A stretch of DNA of 52,362 bases from Bradyrhizobium sp. Leo170 (GTDB lineage: Bacteria; Pseudomonadota; Alphaproteobacteria; Rhizobiales; Xanthobacteraceae): assembly GCF_004296405.1 (NCBI RefSeq), contig NZ_PSRR01000017.1:1-52362 (forward strand), in the 5' to 3' direction. Every line of letters begins with the position of its first letter. Position 1 is the first letter of the stretch. The position numbers and the translations under genes are program-made. Positions 16,307-24,404 of this stretch are shown in pieces. Under the pieces are notes generated by a model. That model did no database searches. It was not told the origin of the DNA and saw nothing but the letters and a program-made list of their open reading frames with translations.

Positions 16307-17261
16307 GAAACCTGTCGTCCTCTTGACCAACGCCATGCATCGCGATGGCGAGGCACTTCTCACCCCACACGTTCGGCTGATCGTCGCGTCGGACACCAGG
16401 CCGGAGACGCTGCGCCAATGCGCCGCTGACGCCGACGGCATCATCGTGCGCGCGAAATTGCCCGACGACATCGTCGATCACGCGCCGCGCCTCAAGGGTA
16501 TCGTCCGTCACGGCGTCGGCCTCGACTTCATCCCGGTCGCAGCCGCCACGGCACGCGGCATCGCGGTTGCGAACCTGCCCGGGAGTAACACCAGCGCGGT
16601 GGCCGAATATGTCATGTCGGCCTTGATGCATCTGCGCCGGCCGTTGCAGCGCGTGGATGCGCTGATGCGCGCCGAAGGCTGGGCGACCAGCCGCGCGATG
16701 GCGGACGGCCTTACCGAGTTGAGCGGAACGACGCTCGGCATCCTCGGCGTCGGAACGATCGGGCGCCGCATCGCCAACATCGCGAGCAACGGTTTTGGAA
16801 TGACTGTGCTCGGCACGTCGCGCCGGAAGGGATCGCTGCCGCCTGATGTCGAGGAAGTCACGCTCGTGGAGCTGTTCGCGCGGAGCAACGCCGTGGTGGT
16901 CTGCTGCGCATTGACCGACGAGACGCGCAGGCTCGTCAGCCACGATCTGCTGGCGCACATGCGGCCGCAATCCGTCCTCGTGAACGTCTCGCGTGGCGCC
17001 GTGGTCGACACGCCCGCCATCATCTACGCGTTGCGGTCAGGCAAGCTCGCCGGCGCTGCGCTCGATGTGTTCGATGTCCAGCCGCTGCCGCCCGACGATG
17101 CACTGTTCGATTGTCCCAACCTGCTGCTGACGCCGCATACCGCGGGGATCACCGCCACGAGTGGCCGCGCGATGGCGGTTGGCTCGGCCGAAGAAATGCT
17201 CCGAATCCTGCGCGGCCAGCAGCCGCTCAATCTCGTCAATCCCGAACACAAGACGGTCTGA
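16299..17261 (+). CDS. D-2-hydroxyacid dehydrogenase (NAD(P)-dependent), catalytic Glu replaced by Gln
   Basis: Member of the D-isomer-specific 2-hydroxyacid dehydrogenase family (320 aa), related to phosphoglycerate and hydroxypyruvate reductases. The nucleotide-binding domain shows GILGVGTIGRRIA near residue 147. Catalytic Arg232 (NVSRGAVVD) and His280 (LTPHTAG) are present, but the position 29 residues after the Arg, where the family normally has a catalytic Glu (ExEP), reads DVFDVQP, so it is Gln261. Activity may be altered or the acid role taken by another residue. The start ATG at 16299 overlaps the FAH gene stop by eight bases. The expected role is oxidation or reduction of the 2-keto/2-hydroxy acid in the same pathway. 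Confidence 0.87.
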   Translation: MPEKPVVLLTNAMHRDGEALLTPHVRLIVASDTRPETLRQCAADADGIIVRAKLPDDIVDHAPRLKGIVRHGVGLDFIPVAAATARGIAVANLPGSNTSAVAEYVMSALMHLRRPLQRVDALMRAEGWATSRAMADGLTELSGTTLGILGVGTIGRRIANIASNGFGMTVLGTSRRKGSLPPDVEEVTLVELFARSNAVVVCCALTDETRRLVSHDLLAHMRPQSVLVNVSRGAVVDTPAIIYALRSGKLAGAALDVFDVQPLPPDDALFDCPNLLLTPHTAGITATSGRAMAVGSAEEMLRILRGQQPLNLVNPEHKTV

Positions 17262-17270
17262 GGTTTCAAA

Positions 17271-18410
17271 ATGCGTATCACATCGATCAAGGCGGTCCCG
17301 ATCTCGTATCCCGTGCCGCGGGGCCAGAACGTCCGGTTGGGCATCGGCCGTGCCGTGAAGCGCGACGCGGTGTTGGTCAAGGTCACGACGGATGAGGGCC
17401 TCGTCGGATGGGGCGAAGCCCATCACGGCCGCTGCCCCGGTGCGATCGCGAAGCTGATCGACACCACGATCTCCGAACTGGTCGTCGGTATGGATGCGAT
17501 GAACGTGGTCGGGGTCTGGCAGCGCGTCTACCAGATGCAGTTGGCGAGCCACGGCATGGGCTACGCCGCCGCGATGGCGCTCAGCGGCCTCGATCTGGCG
17601 CTGTGGGATATCCGCGCCAAGGCAGCAGGCTGGCCACTGTACCGACTGCTCGGCGGCGCCTCAAAGCCGATCAAGGCCTATGCGGGCGGGATCTCGCTTG
17701 GATGGCAGGCGCCGGAGTCGCTGGCGCAGGAGGCGCTGGGCTACGTCGCGCAGGGCTACAGGGCGATCAAGCTTCGCGTCGGCGACAATGCGCGCGACGA
17801 CGTAGCGCGTGCCACGGCGGTCCGCGAGGCGGTCAGAGACACCATAGAAATTCTGGTCGACGCCAACACCGGCTATACGGTCGATGACGTGCGCCGCGTG
17901 ATGCCGGCCTATGACGAGCTAGAGATCGGATGGCTCGAGGAGCCGTTCCCGGCGCAGGATTATCGTTCGTACCGGACCGCCGCCTCGCTCGGCTCGACGC
18001 CGCTGGCGGCCGGCGAAAATCATTTCACGCGCTTCGAATTCACCCGCCTGATCGAGGATGGCGCCGTCAGCTTTGTGCAGCCGGATCTGTCCAAGACCGG
18101 CGGCGTCACCGAGGCGATGCGGATCGCCGGGATGGCCTATGCGTGGAAACTGTCCTTCAATCCACACACCTCCGCGACCGGCATCAACATGGCGGCAACC
18201 ATCAACGTGCTCGCGGCCGTCGATGCCCCCGGCTATTTCGAGGGCGACGTCGCCAAGCACAATCCGTTCCGCGACGAGGTCGGCGGCGTCCCGTACACGC
18301 TCGACGCCGAAGGTTGCGTCAAGCCGTCTGAAACACCTGGCCTCGGGGTCGAGATCAACGAGGCTTTCATCAACGCGCATCCGCTGATCGAGGGCCCCTG
18401 CTATGTCTGA
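17271..18410 (+). CDS. Second enolase-superfamily enzyme, mandelate racemase-like with K-x-R
   Basis: Second acid-sugar dehydratase or racemase candidate of the operon (379 aa). The metal ligands Asp197 (LVDANTG), Glu223 (WLEEPF) and Glu249 (AAGENHF) and the Asp272 ([11 protein letters not shown]) and His299 (FNPHTS) pair are present. The catalytic lysine motif reads K167-L-R169, with Arg in place of the second Lys, so base chemistry on one face of the substrate should differ from the first enzyme. TGAGG precedes the ATG. It lies 9 bases after the dehydrogenase gene and its end overlaps the start of the second TTT receptor. A different diastereomer as substrate is a reasonable inference. Confidence 0.87.
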   Translation: MRITSIKAVPISYPVPRGQNVRLGIGRAVKRDAVLVKVTTDEGLVGWGEAHHGRCPGAIAKLIDTTISELVVGMDAMNVVGVWQRVYQMQLASHGMGYAAAMALSGLDLALWDIRAKAAGWPLYRLLGGASKPIKAYAGGISLGWQAPESLAQEALGYVAQGYRAIKLRVGDNARDDVARATAVREAVRDTIEILVDANTGYTVDDVRRVMPAYDELEIGWLEEPFPAQDYRSYRTAASLGSTPLAAGENHFTRFEFTRLIEDGAVSFVQPDLSKTGGVTEAMRIAGMAYAWKLSFNPHTSATGINMAATINVLAAVDAPGYFEGDVAKHNPFRDEVGGVPYTLDAEGCVKPSETPGLGVEINEAFINAHPLIEGPCYV

Positions 18411-19436
18411 ACCGCTGCAGGCTGAAGTCAAATCGCGCGCCATGCGTCTTGCTTACTTCGCCTGCGGCGCGTTCCTGCTTCTGTTGACGAGCGCGGCCTC
18501 CGCGCAGACCCCGGTCGCGCCTGCAACAGCCGATCCGGACACCTACCCCAGCCACACGATCCGCTACATCGTTCCCTATCCACCCGGCGGATTCAACGAC
18601 ACGCTGGGCCGGATCGTGTCGCAAAAACTTCAGGAGGCATGGGGCGTTCCCGTCGTCGTCGAGAACCGGCCGGGTGGCGGCACGCTGATCGGGACCGACG
18701 CGGTCGCCAAATCCGCACCCGACGGATATACACTGCTCGCGTGGCGTTTCCGTTCGGCTCCAACCCAAGCATTTACAGGAGCCTGCCTTACGACACCGTA
18801 AAGGACTTCACGCCGCTGATTTTTGCGGGTCAGACGCAGAATCTTCTCGTCGTGAGACCCGCCATGCCGATCCATTCGGTCAAGGATTTCGTCGACTACG
18901 CCCGAAACAATCCGGGCAAGGTCTCTTACGGGTCCACGGGCATCGGTTCGTCGAACCACCTCTCAATGGAGTTGTTCAAGAGCATGACCGGAATCGATAT
19001 CGTGCATGTCCCCTACAAGGGAAGCGCACCGATGGTGAACGATCTGCTTGGCGATCACATTGATGCGGCGTTCGACAATACGCCAAACGTGCTGCCGCAG
19101 GTCAATGCCGGCAAGTTGCGCGCGCTCGGCGTCAGCAGCACGGCACGCTCGACGCTTACGGGAAGCGTTCCGACGGTTTCGGAAGCCGGCGTTCCCGGTT
19201 ACGAGGTCACCGTCTGGTTCGGCATCGTCGGCCCCGCCGGGATGCGGCCGGAGATCGTCCGCAAGCTGAATTCAGAACTGAATGCGATCCTCGGGATGGA
19301 CGACGTCAAGCGTCGATTCCAGGATCAGGGCGTCGACCCCGTTGGCGGCTCACCCTCGCAATTCGCGGATCACATTCGCAGCGAGATCCAGAAGTGGGCC
19401 AAGGTCGTGAAGGACGCCAATATTCAGCCGGAGTAA
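18403..19436 (+). pseudogene. Second TTT-family (TctC/Bug) receptor, one-base frameshift
   Basis: Receptor of the same family as the gene at 13218. The first part carries a signal peptide ([22 protein letters not shown], whose Met is the second possible start, at 18442) and the domain start [20 protein letters not shown] through [10 protein letters not shown]. At about 18741 the frame breaks and stops at 18801; the +1 frame resumes exactly ([23 protein letters not shown]) and runs to a normal end IQPE at 19436. One missing G, to read GCG-GTG-GCG-TTT, would repair it. As written, the product is about 130 aa and should not fold. It could be a sequencing error, given the similar break in the IclR gene. 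The ATG overlaps the enolase-family stop by eight bases. Confidence 0.85.
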
Positions 19437-19450
19437 GTTTTCGTTGCACG

Positions 19451-19633
19451 TCACTGTGTTACTGCGCTTCGCTCGAACGGTTTATTCTCGGCGATGAACC
19501 TTGCGGCCAGCACCAGAGCGCCCATCGAAAACTCCTTTCCATGCGCGGCGATCATCCGCTCGGAAAGCTCCGCCAGTTCCTTGAAGAACTGGTCTTTGCT
19601 TTCGGCTTCATTTGGCGATCGAGTAGCTGTCAT
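19451..19633 (-). CDS. Small 60-aa protein of unknown function
   Basis: Not recognised. The frame starts at an ATG with AGGAGG seven bases upstream, a strong ribosome site that supports a real gene. The protein is mostly helical by eye: a charged first half (SKDQFFKELAELSERMIAA) and a hydrophobic second half (FSMGALVLAARFIAENKPF). There is no signal peptide and no Cys. It is the last gene of the row behind the sigma-54 activator, 71 bases after the beta-propeller gene, and converges with the second TTT receptor gene (14 bases between stops). Confidence 0.65.
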   Translation of the reverse strand: MTATRSPNEAESKDQFFKELAELSERMIAAHGKEFSMGALVLAARFIAENKPFERSAVTQ

Positions 19634-19704
19634 GATTTTCCTCCTGATGATTGCGGCACGGCTCTCCGCCTGCAGCCAGATCAAGCCGTTTAAACCGGGT
19701 CCGG

Positions 19705-20820
19705 TTATTTGAAAACGTTCGGCGGAAACGTCACGATCGCCGCCTCCCCGTCGCTTGTTCCAATTGCAAGATGCTGACCATCGCGGGACCATTGCAAGGC
19801 GTGGACAGGACCTCGACCGGGCTGTTTGACGACCAGTTCGTCGGCTTCTCCGATCCTTGCGACAACGACCATGCCGTCGCCATAACCTGCTGCGACCAGC
19901 CGACGCTCCGGGTGCATATCCACCGCCTCGACGAGGACAAATCTGGCGCGGCCGGTCGCGAGGTTGACCGGCTGTTCGCTGGCGTCGTCGAGGCTGGAAA
20001 CGTCCCATGCGATCATCCGATAGGCTCCGCTCGTAACAAGGACGCGAGAGTCTGCACTCCACGAAAGAGACGCAACGCTCGTGGGATAGCCAGGAATCCG
20101 GACGATCCGCGCATCGGCAAGGCGCAGCAACACAATGCCCGTTTTTGCGGCTGATATGGCCAACCAGCTTCCGTCGGGGCTCCATGACAAGGTTGAGATG
20201 GAGCCTAACTCGAATGAGGCCGCCGGCTCGGGTCGTGGCCCGAAGGCACGAATGAGCAGACAGCCGTCGACTCCCATCGCAAAGCGCCGACTATCCCGTG
20301 ATACGGCGATTGCCGATGCATTTCCTCCCGCACGCTCCTGGAGCCAGCCGACGTTGCCATCGGAGTCATAAGATATGACCGACCCGCCAGAGGCAGCCAG
20401 GATGCCGCCAGCCTGCACCGGCGCTACGAGATCAATCGGGGAACCATGATTTGCGGCTAGCTGTGTGACACCGGATGCCGACACGCTGAACAATCGGCTG
20501 CGATCACTTGCGATGAAGCCCGAAGTCCCGAGCGGGGCGAGATGAAATGGAGCATCACTGATTGCGACTTTCGTCAACGGTGGCACCGGTTTCCGTCGCG
20601 GTGAAATCGTTGCCCGGCCTCCGTCGAGCGCGATACGACAGCGATCCTGCGGCGGCTCGATGTCAGTCAGGGGAGCTATCGCCAATGCACCATCGGCGAG
20701 CGCGAACGCAACCATCTGTCCCGCGGGGTCGAACGCCACACTGGTAACGGGCGCGCCCAAAGTCCAGTGCCGTCCAAGCAATTCATAGAGCGTTGCGGTC
20801 TCTGCTTCCATCGTGTCCAT
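19705..20820 (-). CDS. WD40-like beta-propeller protein
   Basis: A cytoplasmic-looking protein of 371 aa with no signal peptide or membrane segment, made of WD40-type blades. Clear blade starts are VTSVAFDPAGQMVAFALADG, ISTLSWSPDGSWLAISAA, VASLSWSADSRVLVTSGA (with the MIAWDV end), VEAVDMHPERRLVAAGYGDG and VHALQWSRDGQHLAIGTSDG; weaker ones lie between, which fits a seven-blade ring. Propellers of this kind usually hold protein partners together. The ATG at 20820 has GAGG six bases upstream; a GTG at 20832 overlapping the previous stop is the alternative. Packing against the coiled-coil and helical genes upstream suggests one complex. A WD40 protein is not a usual part of a diiron monooxygenase cluster. 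Function unknown. Confidence 0.85.
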   Translation of the reverse strand: MDTMEAETATLYELLGRHWTLGAPVTSVAFDPAGQMVAFALADGALAIAPLTDIEPPQDRCRIALDGGRATISPRRKPVPPLTKVAISDAPFHLAPLGTSGFIASDRSRLFSVSASGVTQLAANHGSPIDLVAPVQAGGILAASGGSVISYDSDGNVGWLQERAGGNASAIAVSRDSRRFAMGVDGCLLIRAFGPRPEPAASFELGSISTLSWSPDGSWLAISAAKTGIVLLRLADARIVRIPGYPTSVASLSWSADSRVLVTSGAYRMIAWDVSSLDDASEQPVNLATGRARFVLVEAVDMHPERRLVAAGYGDGMVVVARIGEADELVVKQPGRGPVHALQWSRDGQHLAIGTSDGEAAIVTFPPNVFK

Positions 20821-20828
20821 CGATCGCC

Positions 20829-21152
20829 TCACATTCGAATGCGCTCACCTGCGGCGGCAATCCACCCGTCCAGTTCTTCGAGGCGTCGCTCCAGCGCGGC
20901 GCAATGAGCATCGCATACCGCCATTTTGGCATTTGCGTTTTGCAAACGTCCACGCGCGTCCTCGAGGGCCGCGGCGAGCGCATGCGAGGCGCCTGTCGCC
21001 GCAATCTCCCGCTCGATCCGCTGAATCTCGAATTCCGCCCCGCCGCCAAGCTGACGGTTCAGAAGATTGCGCGATTGCGCGGACGATATCTCCTGAACGA
21101 CCAGCAACCGCTGCTTCAGCATTTCCACAAGCGTCGGAGAATCGCCACTCAT
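20829..21152 (-). CDS. Small coiled-coil protein of unknown function
   Basis: Not recognised; 107 aa with long heptad-like stretches: EMLKQRLLVVQEISSAQSRN near the start, then EFEIQRIEREIAA and CDAHCAALERRLEELDGWI. It predicts as an antiparallel helical hairpin or a coiled-coil dimer, with two Cys near residues 80-84. No signal peptide. Its ATG overlaps the stop of the helical gene upstream (ATGA), and its own stop is eight bases from the propeller start, so the three genes are translated together. A scaffold or adaptor between the helical protein and the propeller is a fair guess only. Confidence 0.75.
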   Translation of the reverse strand: MSGDSPTLVEMLKQRLLVVQEISSAQSRNLLNRQLGGGAEFEIQRIEREIAATGASHALAAALEDARGRLQNANAKMAVCDAHCAALERRLEELDGWIAAAGERIRM

Positions 21153-21598
21153 GAATCCGTCTCGATCTGAACCAGGATTCGCTGCAGGCCACCGACACCG
21201 GACACGAAGTGTTGCTGCGCATCATTGATGTGAGATTGCAGCGAGTCCCACAGATCGACCCTCAGCAACCGCGCCGGATCGCCGGCCATCGTCTCCAGCG
21301 TCCGCAGGCCGAACTGATGCCGCAAGCCGATACCCTGCAAGACGAAATCGGTCAGCTCGCGTGCATGCGTTTCGATGAAGGGACGCAGTAGCGGATGTGC
21401 GCCGTAACTGATGCCGCGCCTTGCAAGTTCGGTCTCGATGAACACGACGAAATGCCGAACCAGGAGATTTTGGCTTTCGCCGATCAGGTGCACCATGAAG
21501 GTCACGTCGCTGTCCGCGCGCGCAAGGATCTGCGACGCCACCGTCGCCGCCGCGACCGGCTCTCCTTCGCCCTTCTGTTCATCCCAGACAGTCGGCAT
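21149..21598 (-). CDS. Helical 149-aa protein of unknown function
   Basis: Not recognised. Mostly alpha-helical by eye, with amphipathic stretches DVTFMVHLIGESQNLLVRHF, LLRPFIETHARELTDFVLQG and LWDSLQSHINDAQQHFVSG. It is rich in His (nine) but has no clear metal motif, no signal peptide and no membrane segment. It begins 14 bases after the stop of the sigma-54 activator gene, so it is probably cotranscribed with it, and it overlaps the next gene by four bases. Confidence 0.75.
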   Translation of the reverse strand: MPTVWDEQKGEGEPVAAATVASQILARADSDVTFMVHLIGESQNLLVRHFVVFIETELARRGISYGAHPLLRPFIETHARELTDFVLQGIGLRHQFGLRTLETMAGDPARLLRVDLWDSLQSHINDAQQHFVSGVGGLQRILVQIETDS

Positions 21599-21612
21599 GC
21601 CTGGCCCTATCC

Positions 21613-23673
21613 TCAGGTCCGCGAACGGTATTGATGCAATTTGCGATACAGCGTGGCACGCGAAAGCCCCAGCTTTTCGGCGGCGGCGGCAATGTTGCCG
21701 CCAGCGTTTGCGACGGCCCTCTCGATGGCCCGACGCTCCATCTCGTCGAAGCGCGCGATCTCGTCGCCTCCCGACGCTGGGTCATGCTCCGCCGGCGAGC
21801 GCGCCGAGGGTGTCTGAGCCGCAGCTTCCCGGAAATCCTCCGGCAAGTCCCTGGGGGTGACGATGCCGGTGAGCGTCATCAGCACAAGGTTCTCGATCAG
21901 ATTGCGCAGTTCGCGAACGTTTCCCGGCCAGCTATAGCGCCGCAGCAATTCCATCGTGGCTGCCTCGAAACGCAGCGGTTCGGTGCTATAGGTCGCGGCG
22001 AACTGTCTATTGAAATGATCGATCAATATCTCGACGTCGCCCAAGCGCTCGCGAAGCGGCGGGATGATAAATTTGACGACACCGATCCGGAAATACAGAT
22101 CTTTTCGGAACCGTCCCTCCGCCACTTCCTGCTTCAAGTTCCGATTGGTCGACGCTACGAGCCGGACGTCCACCGGGCGCGGCTTGCTCTCACCGAGCCG
22201 GTATACCGCGCGCTCTTCCAGCACGCGGAGCAGATAAGGCTGCAGATCCAGTGACATCTCGCCTATCTCGTCGAGGCTGAGCACGCCGCCATTGGCAAAC
22301 TCAAACCGTCCAGGCCTCCCCTCGCGCGTGGCGCCGGTGAAGGCGCCTGGCGCATGGCCGAACAATTCGCCGCCGAGAAGCTCTTTCGATACCGCACCGC
22401 AATTGAAGGCAATGAAGGGCTCCTTACCCGTCTTCTGGCTGGCGGCGTGAACCAGGCGCGCAAATAGTTCCTTGCCGACCCCCGTCTCGCCCTCAAGCAG
22501 AATTGCCGTCCGGCCAAGCGCCGCCCGCTCAACCTTCTCGACGGTTTGCAGCAATGCTTCACTGCATCCGACAATTGCTTCCTTAGCCGACATGAGTGCC
22601 GCGTGGGCTACCGGCGACATTTGGAATGCGGCAGGATTCACGCGCGGCCTCGATGCGAGCACCAGCATCGCGCCCTTCACCACCCCGTCGACCACCAACG
22701 GCTCGATCCGCTGCTCGCGCAGTTCCTCGGGCAGTCCATTCGCAAGCTCTCTAGCCAAGAAGCCCTCGCTGCTTGGGATTAGCTGCGTTCCGATGCTCAA
22801 GTCCTGCGACTGCGCAATCCGCCGCCAGCGGACCGACGCCATGTCGTTGTGATGAACAACCCTGCCGAACCGATCAAGAATTACGACGCCGTCAGCGCTG
22901 TTCATCCCGGGCATTCGAGAAATGCTCGCCTCGAGCAGCCGCATTCTCTCGATGCGAATCTTTTCCGAGAGCGCAAGTTCGATATGATTGGCCGCGACGA
23001 CCGCCAGCGCCACATTATGCCGGTGAAAGATCGCCTGGGGTCCGGAAAAATCGACGATGCCGATAATGCTGCCGTCGATCGGACTGCGAATGGGACTGCC
23101 GACGCAGGTCCATGCCTTGATGCCCTCGGAAAAGTGCTCGGCCGCATGGACATGAACCGGTTTTCCGGTGACGAGCGCTGTGCCGATGCCGTTGGTGCCG
23201 GTGATCGTCTCGCCCCAGGCGGCGCCGATTTCCAGGCGAATATCGTGGCCCGCATCAATCGTCCGCTGATCGCCCCCCACGTCCAGCACGACGCCATTGC
23301 TGTCGGTGATGACCACCATCGTGGCCGCGTCGCCAAGCACCTGCGCGACGCGGCGAAAGGTCTCCGCGCTCGAATCAAGCAAGTCATCATTCTTCAAACG
23401 CAGTTCGTAAAGATCGTCCGGCGAGGCGACGAGATTGCTGCCGTTGCCATGAGCATTGACCCCGGACTTGACACTGCGCTGCCAAGAGTCCTCGATGAGG
23501 CCTCGCACCGGTGCGTTCTCACGCCTGAGGTCTCCGAACGTCAGAAAGTTTTCCCACGCCCTGTTGGTTTCTCGCTCATCGTATGGCCGCCCCTGCTCCG
23601 CGTCCGTGGCGCCCGGAACTTTGTAGCCTTCCAGGGAGAACGGCGGCTTAGCCATGAGCGTTTCCGTCAGCAT
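21613..23673 (-). CDS. Sigma-54-dependent activator of MimR/AcoR type
   Basis: Enhancer-binding activator of 686 aa that opens sigma-54 promoters. Domains: GAF sensor at about residues 100-240 ([20 protein letters not shown]), a PAS-like segment near 255-340, the AAA+ domain with Walker A GETGVGKE (395-402), the sigma-54 contact loop GAFTGA (443-448) and Walker [13 protein letters not shown], then a Fis-type helix-turn-helix at the C-terminus ([20 protein letters not shown]). This is the AcoR architecture, shared by MimR, the known activator of the mycobacterial mimABCD operon. The two -24/-12 promoters at 32745 and 34148 are its obvious targets. The ligand may be a hydrocarbon, alcohol or ketone (inference). 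The start is either 23673 or the Met seven codons later; neither has a strong ribosome site. Confidence 0.93.
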   Translation of the reverse strand: MLTETLMAKPPFSLEGYKVPGATDAEQGRPYDERETNRAWENFLTFGDLRRENAPVRGLIEDSWQRSVKSGVNAHGNGSNLVASPDDLYELRLKNDDLLDSSAETFRRVAQVLGDAATMVVITDSNGVVLDVGGDQRTIDAGHDIRLEIGAAWGETITGTNGIGTALVTGKPVHVHAAEHFSEGIKAWTCVGSPIRSPIDGSIIGIVDFSGPQAIFHRHNVALAVVAANHIELALSEKIRIERMRLLEASISRMPGMNSADGVVILDRFGRVVHHNDMASVRWRRIAQSQDLSIGTQLIPSSEGFLARELANGLPEELREQRIEPLVVDGVVKGAMLVLASRPRVNPAAFQMSPVAHAALMSAKEAIVGCSEALLQTVEKVERAALGRTAILLEGETGVGKELFARLVHAASQKTGKEPFIAFNCGAVSKELLGGELFGHAPGAFTGATREGRPGRFEFANGGVLSLDEIGEMSLDLQPYLLRVLEERAVYRLGESKPRPVDVRLVASTNRNLKQEVAEGRFRKDLYFRIGVVKFIIPPLRERLGDVEILIDHFNRQFAATYSTEPLRFEAATMELLRRYSWPGNVRELRNLIENLVLMTLTGIVTPRDLPEDFREAAAQTPSARSPAEHDPASGGDEIARFDEMERRAIERAVANAGGNIAAAAEKLGLSRATLYRKLHQYRSRT

Positions 23674-23776
23674 TGGAGCACCATACGTACGTTGGCAAAC
23701 AGCAACCCGATCGGCAGAAGCGACCTGAATCGGACCTAATCGGGATCGTCATCCCCACAGGTTCGGTTTACGGAGA

Positions 23777-24271
23777 TCATTCGACGCTTTTGGCGATCGC
23801 ATCCAACCCGAGACGGCGGGCGATAACCTGTTCCAGGCGCTCCTCGGACACCTCGTCGGGCACACTCACTCCCTCAAGGTCGGCGAGGACCTTGCAGAGC
23901 TCCTCATCCAGCGGATCGAAGATTCCGTTCTCGCGCGTGGCCAGAGCGAAGTATCGCGCTTGGCCCTTTCCGCGCAGTTCGCCGACAAAATGGAGTTGTC
24001 GCCCCGATGCGAGATCAGCGATCACGACACGGCCGTTAAGACTGATCCGTACATAGGGTTCCATCTCTCTGGGGCGGCCTGGCGGCGTCAACCAGAGCTT
24101 GCCCGATGGCTGGGGCTGCGGAACAGGGGCGGGATTGCGCAATTCCTGCCAGCGCCCAGCCGTCAGATGATTGGCGATCGCGTCGATCTTGGTGCGGTTC
24201 TTCTGAATGAAGTCCTTCGCCGCCACCTCTTCCCGGTGCGGACCGTCGCGCTTGGAAATGATGTGGACCAT
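23777..24271 (-). CDS. Hypothetical 164-aa protein between chaperonin and activator
   Basis: Not recognised. GGGAGG lies just before the ATG, so translation is well supported. The N-terminal third is basic and helical (EEVAAKDFIQKNRTKIDAIANHL), then comes a Pro-rich linker (NPAPVPQPQPSGK), a beta-rich middle (YVRISLNGRVVIADLASGRQLHFVGEL) and an acidic helical end (VSVPDEVSEERLEQVIARRLG). No signal peptide, Cys cluster or membrane segment. Its place in the same transcriptional row suggests a role with the monooxygenase or its regulation. The beta-rich middle could be a small ligand-binding or regulatory fold. Confidence 0.75.
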   Translation of the reverse strand: MVHIISKRDGPHREEVAAKDFIQKNRTKIDAIANHLTAGRWQELRNPAPVPQPQPSGKLWLTPPGRPREMEPYVRISLNGRVVIADLASGRQLHFVGELRGKGQARYFALATRENGIFDPLDEELCKVLADLEGVSVPDEVSEERLEQVIARRLGLDAIAKSVE

Positions 24272-24404
24272 GTTTTCCTCCCGCCCCGGTTGGTCGGATG
24301 GCCGTGGAGGTTGTGCATCACCTCCTTCGGCTCACGCCGGAGCTCTTAAGATTGTAGCCCGTTCTCGATCGTTGTCACCGTCCAATCGTTCGATCCCAAA
24401 GCCC

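Noticed and set aside
19693..19706. AACCGG-GT-CCGGTT inverted repeat at the end of the propeller gene
   Set aside because: The loop of two bases is too small for a stable hairpin and the repeat overlaps the coding end; probably chance.
24278..24330. Exact AAGGAGGTGAT followed by an ATG upstream of the 164-aa gene, with a small hairpin (24306-24325)
   Set aside because: The spacing from GGAGG to this ATG is only two bases and the frame encodes about 50 Arg-rich residues overlapping the real gene. A leader peptide is possible but not supported.
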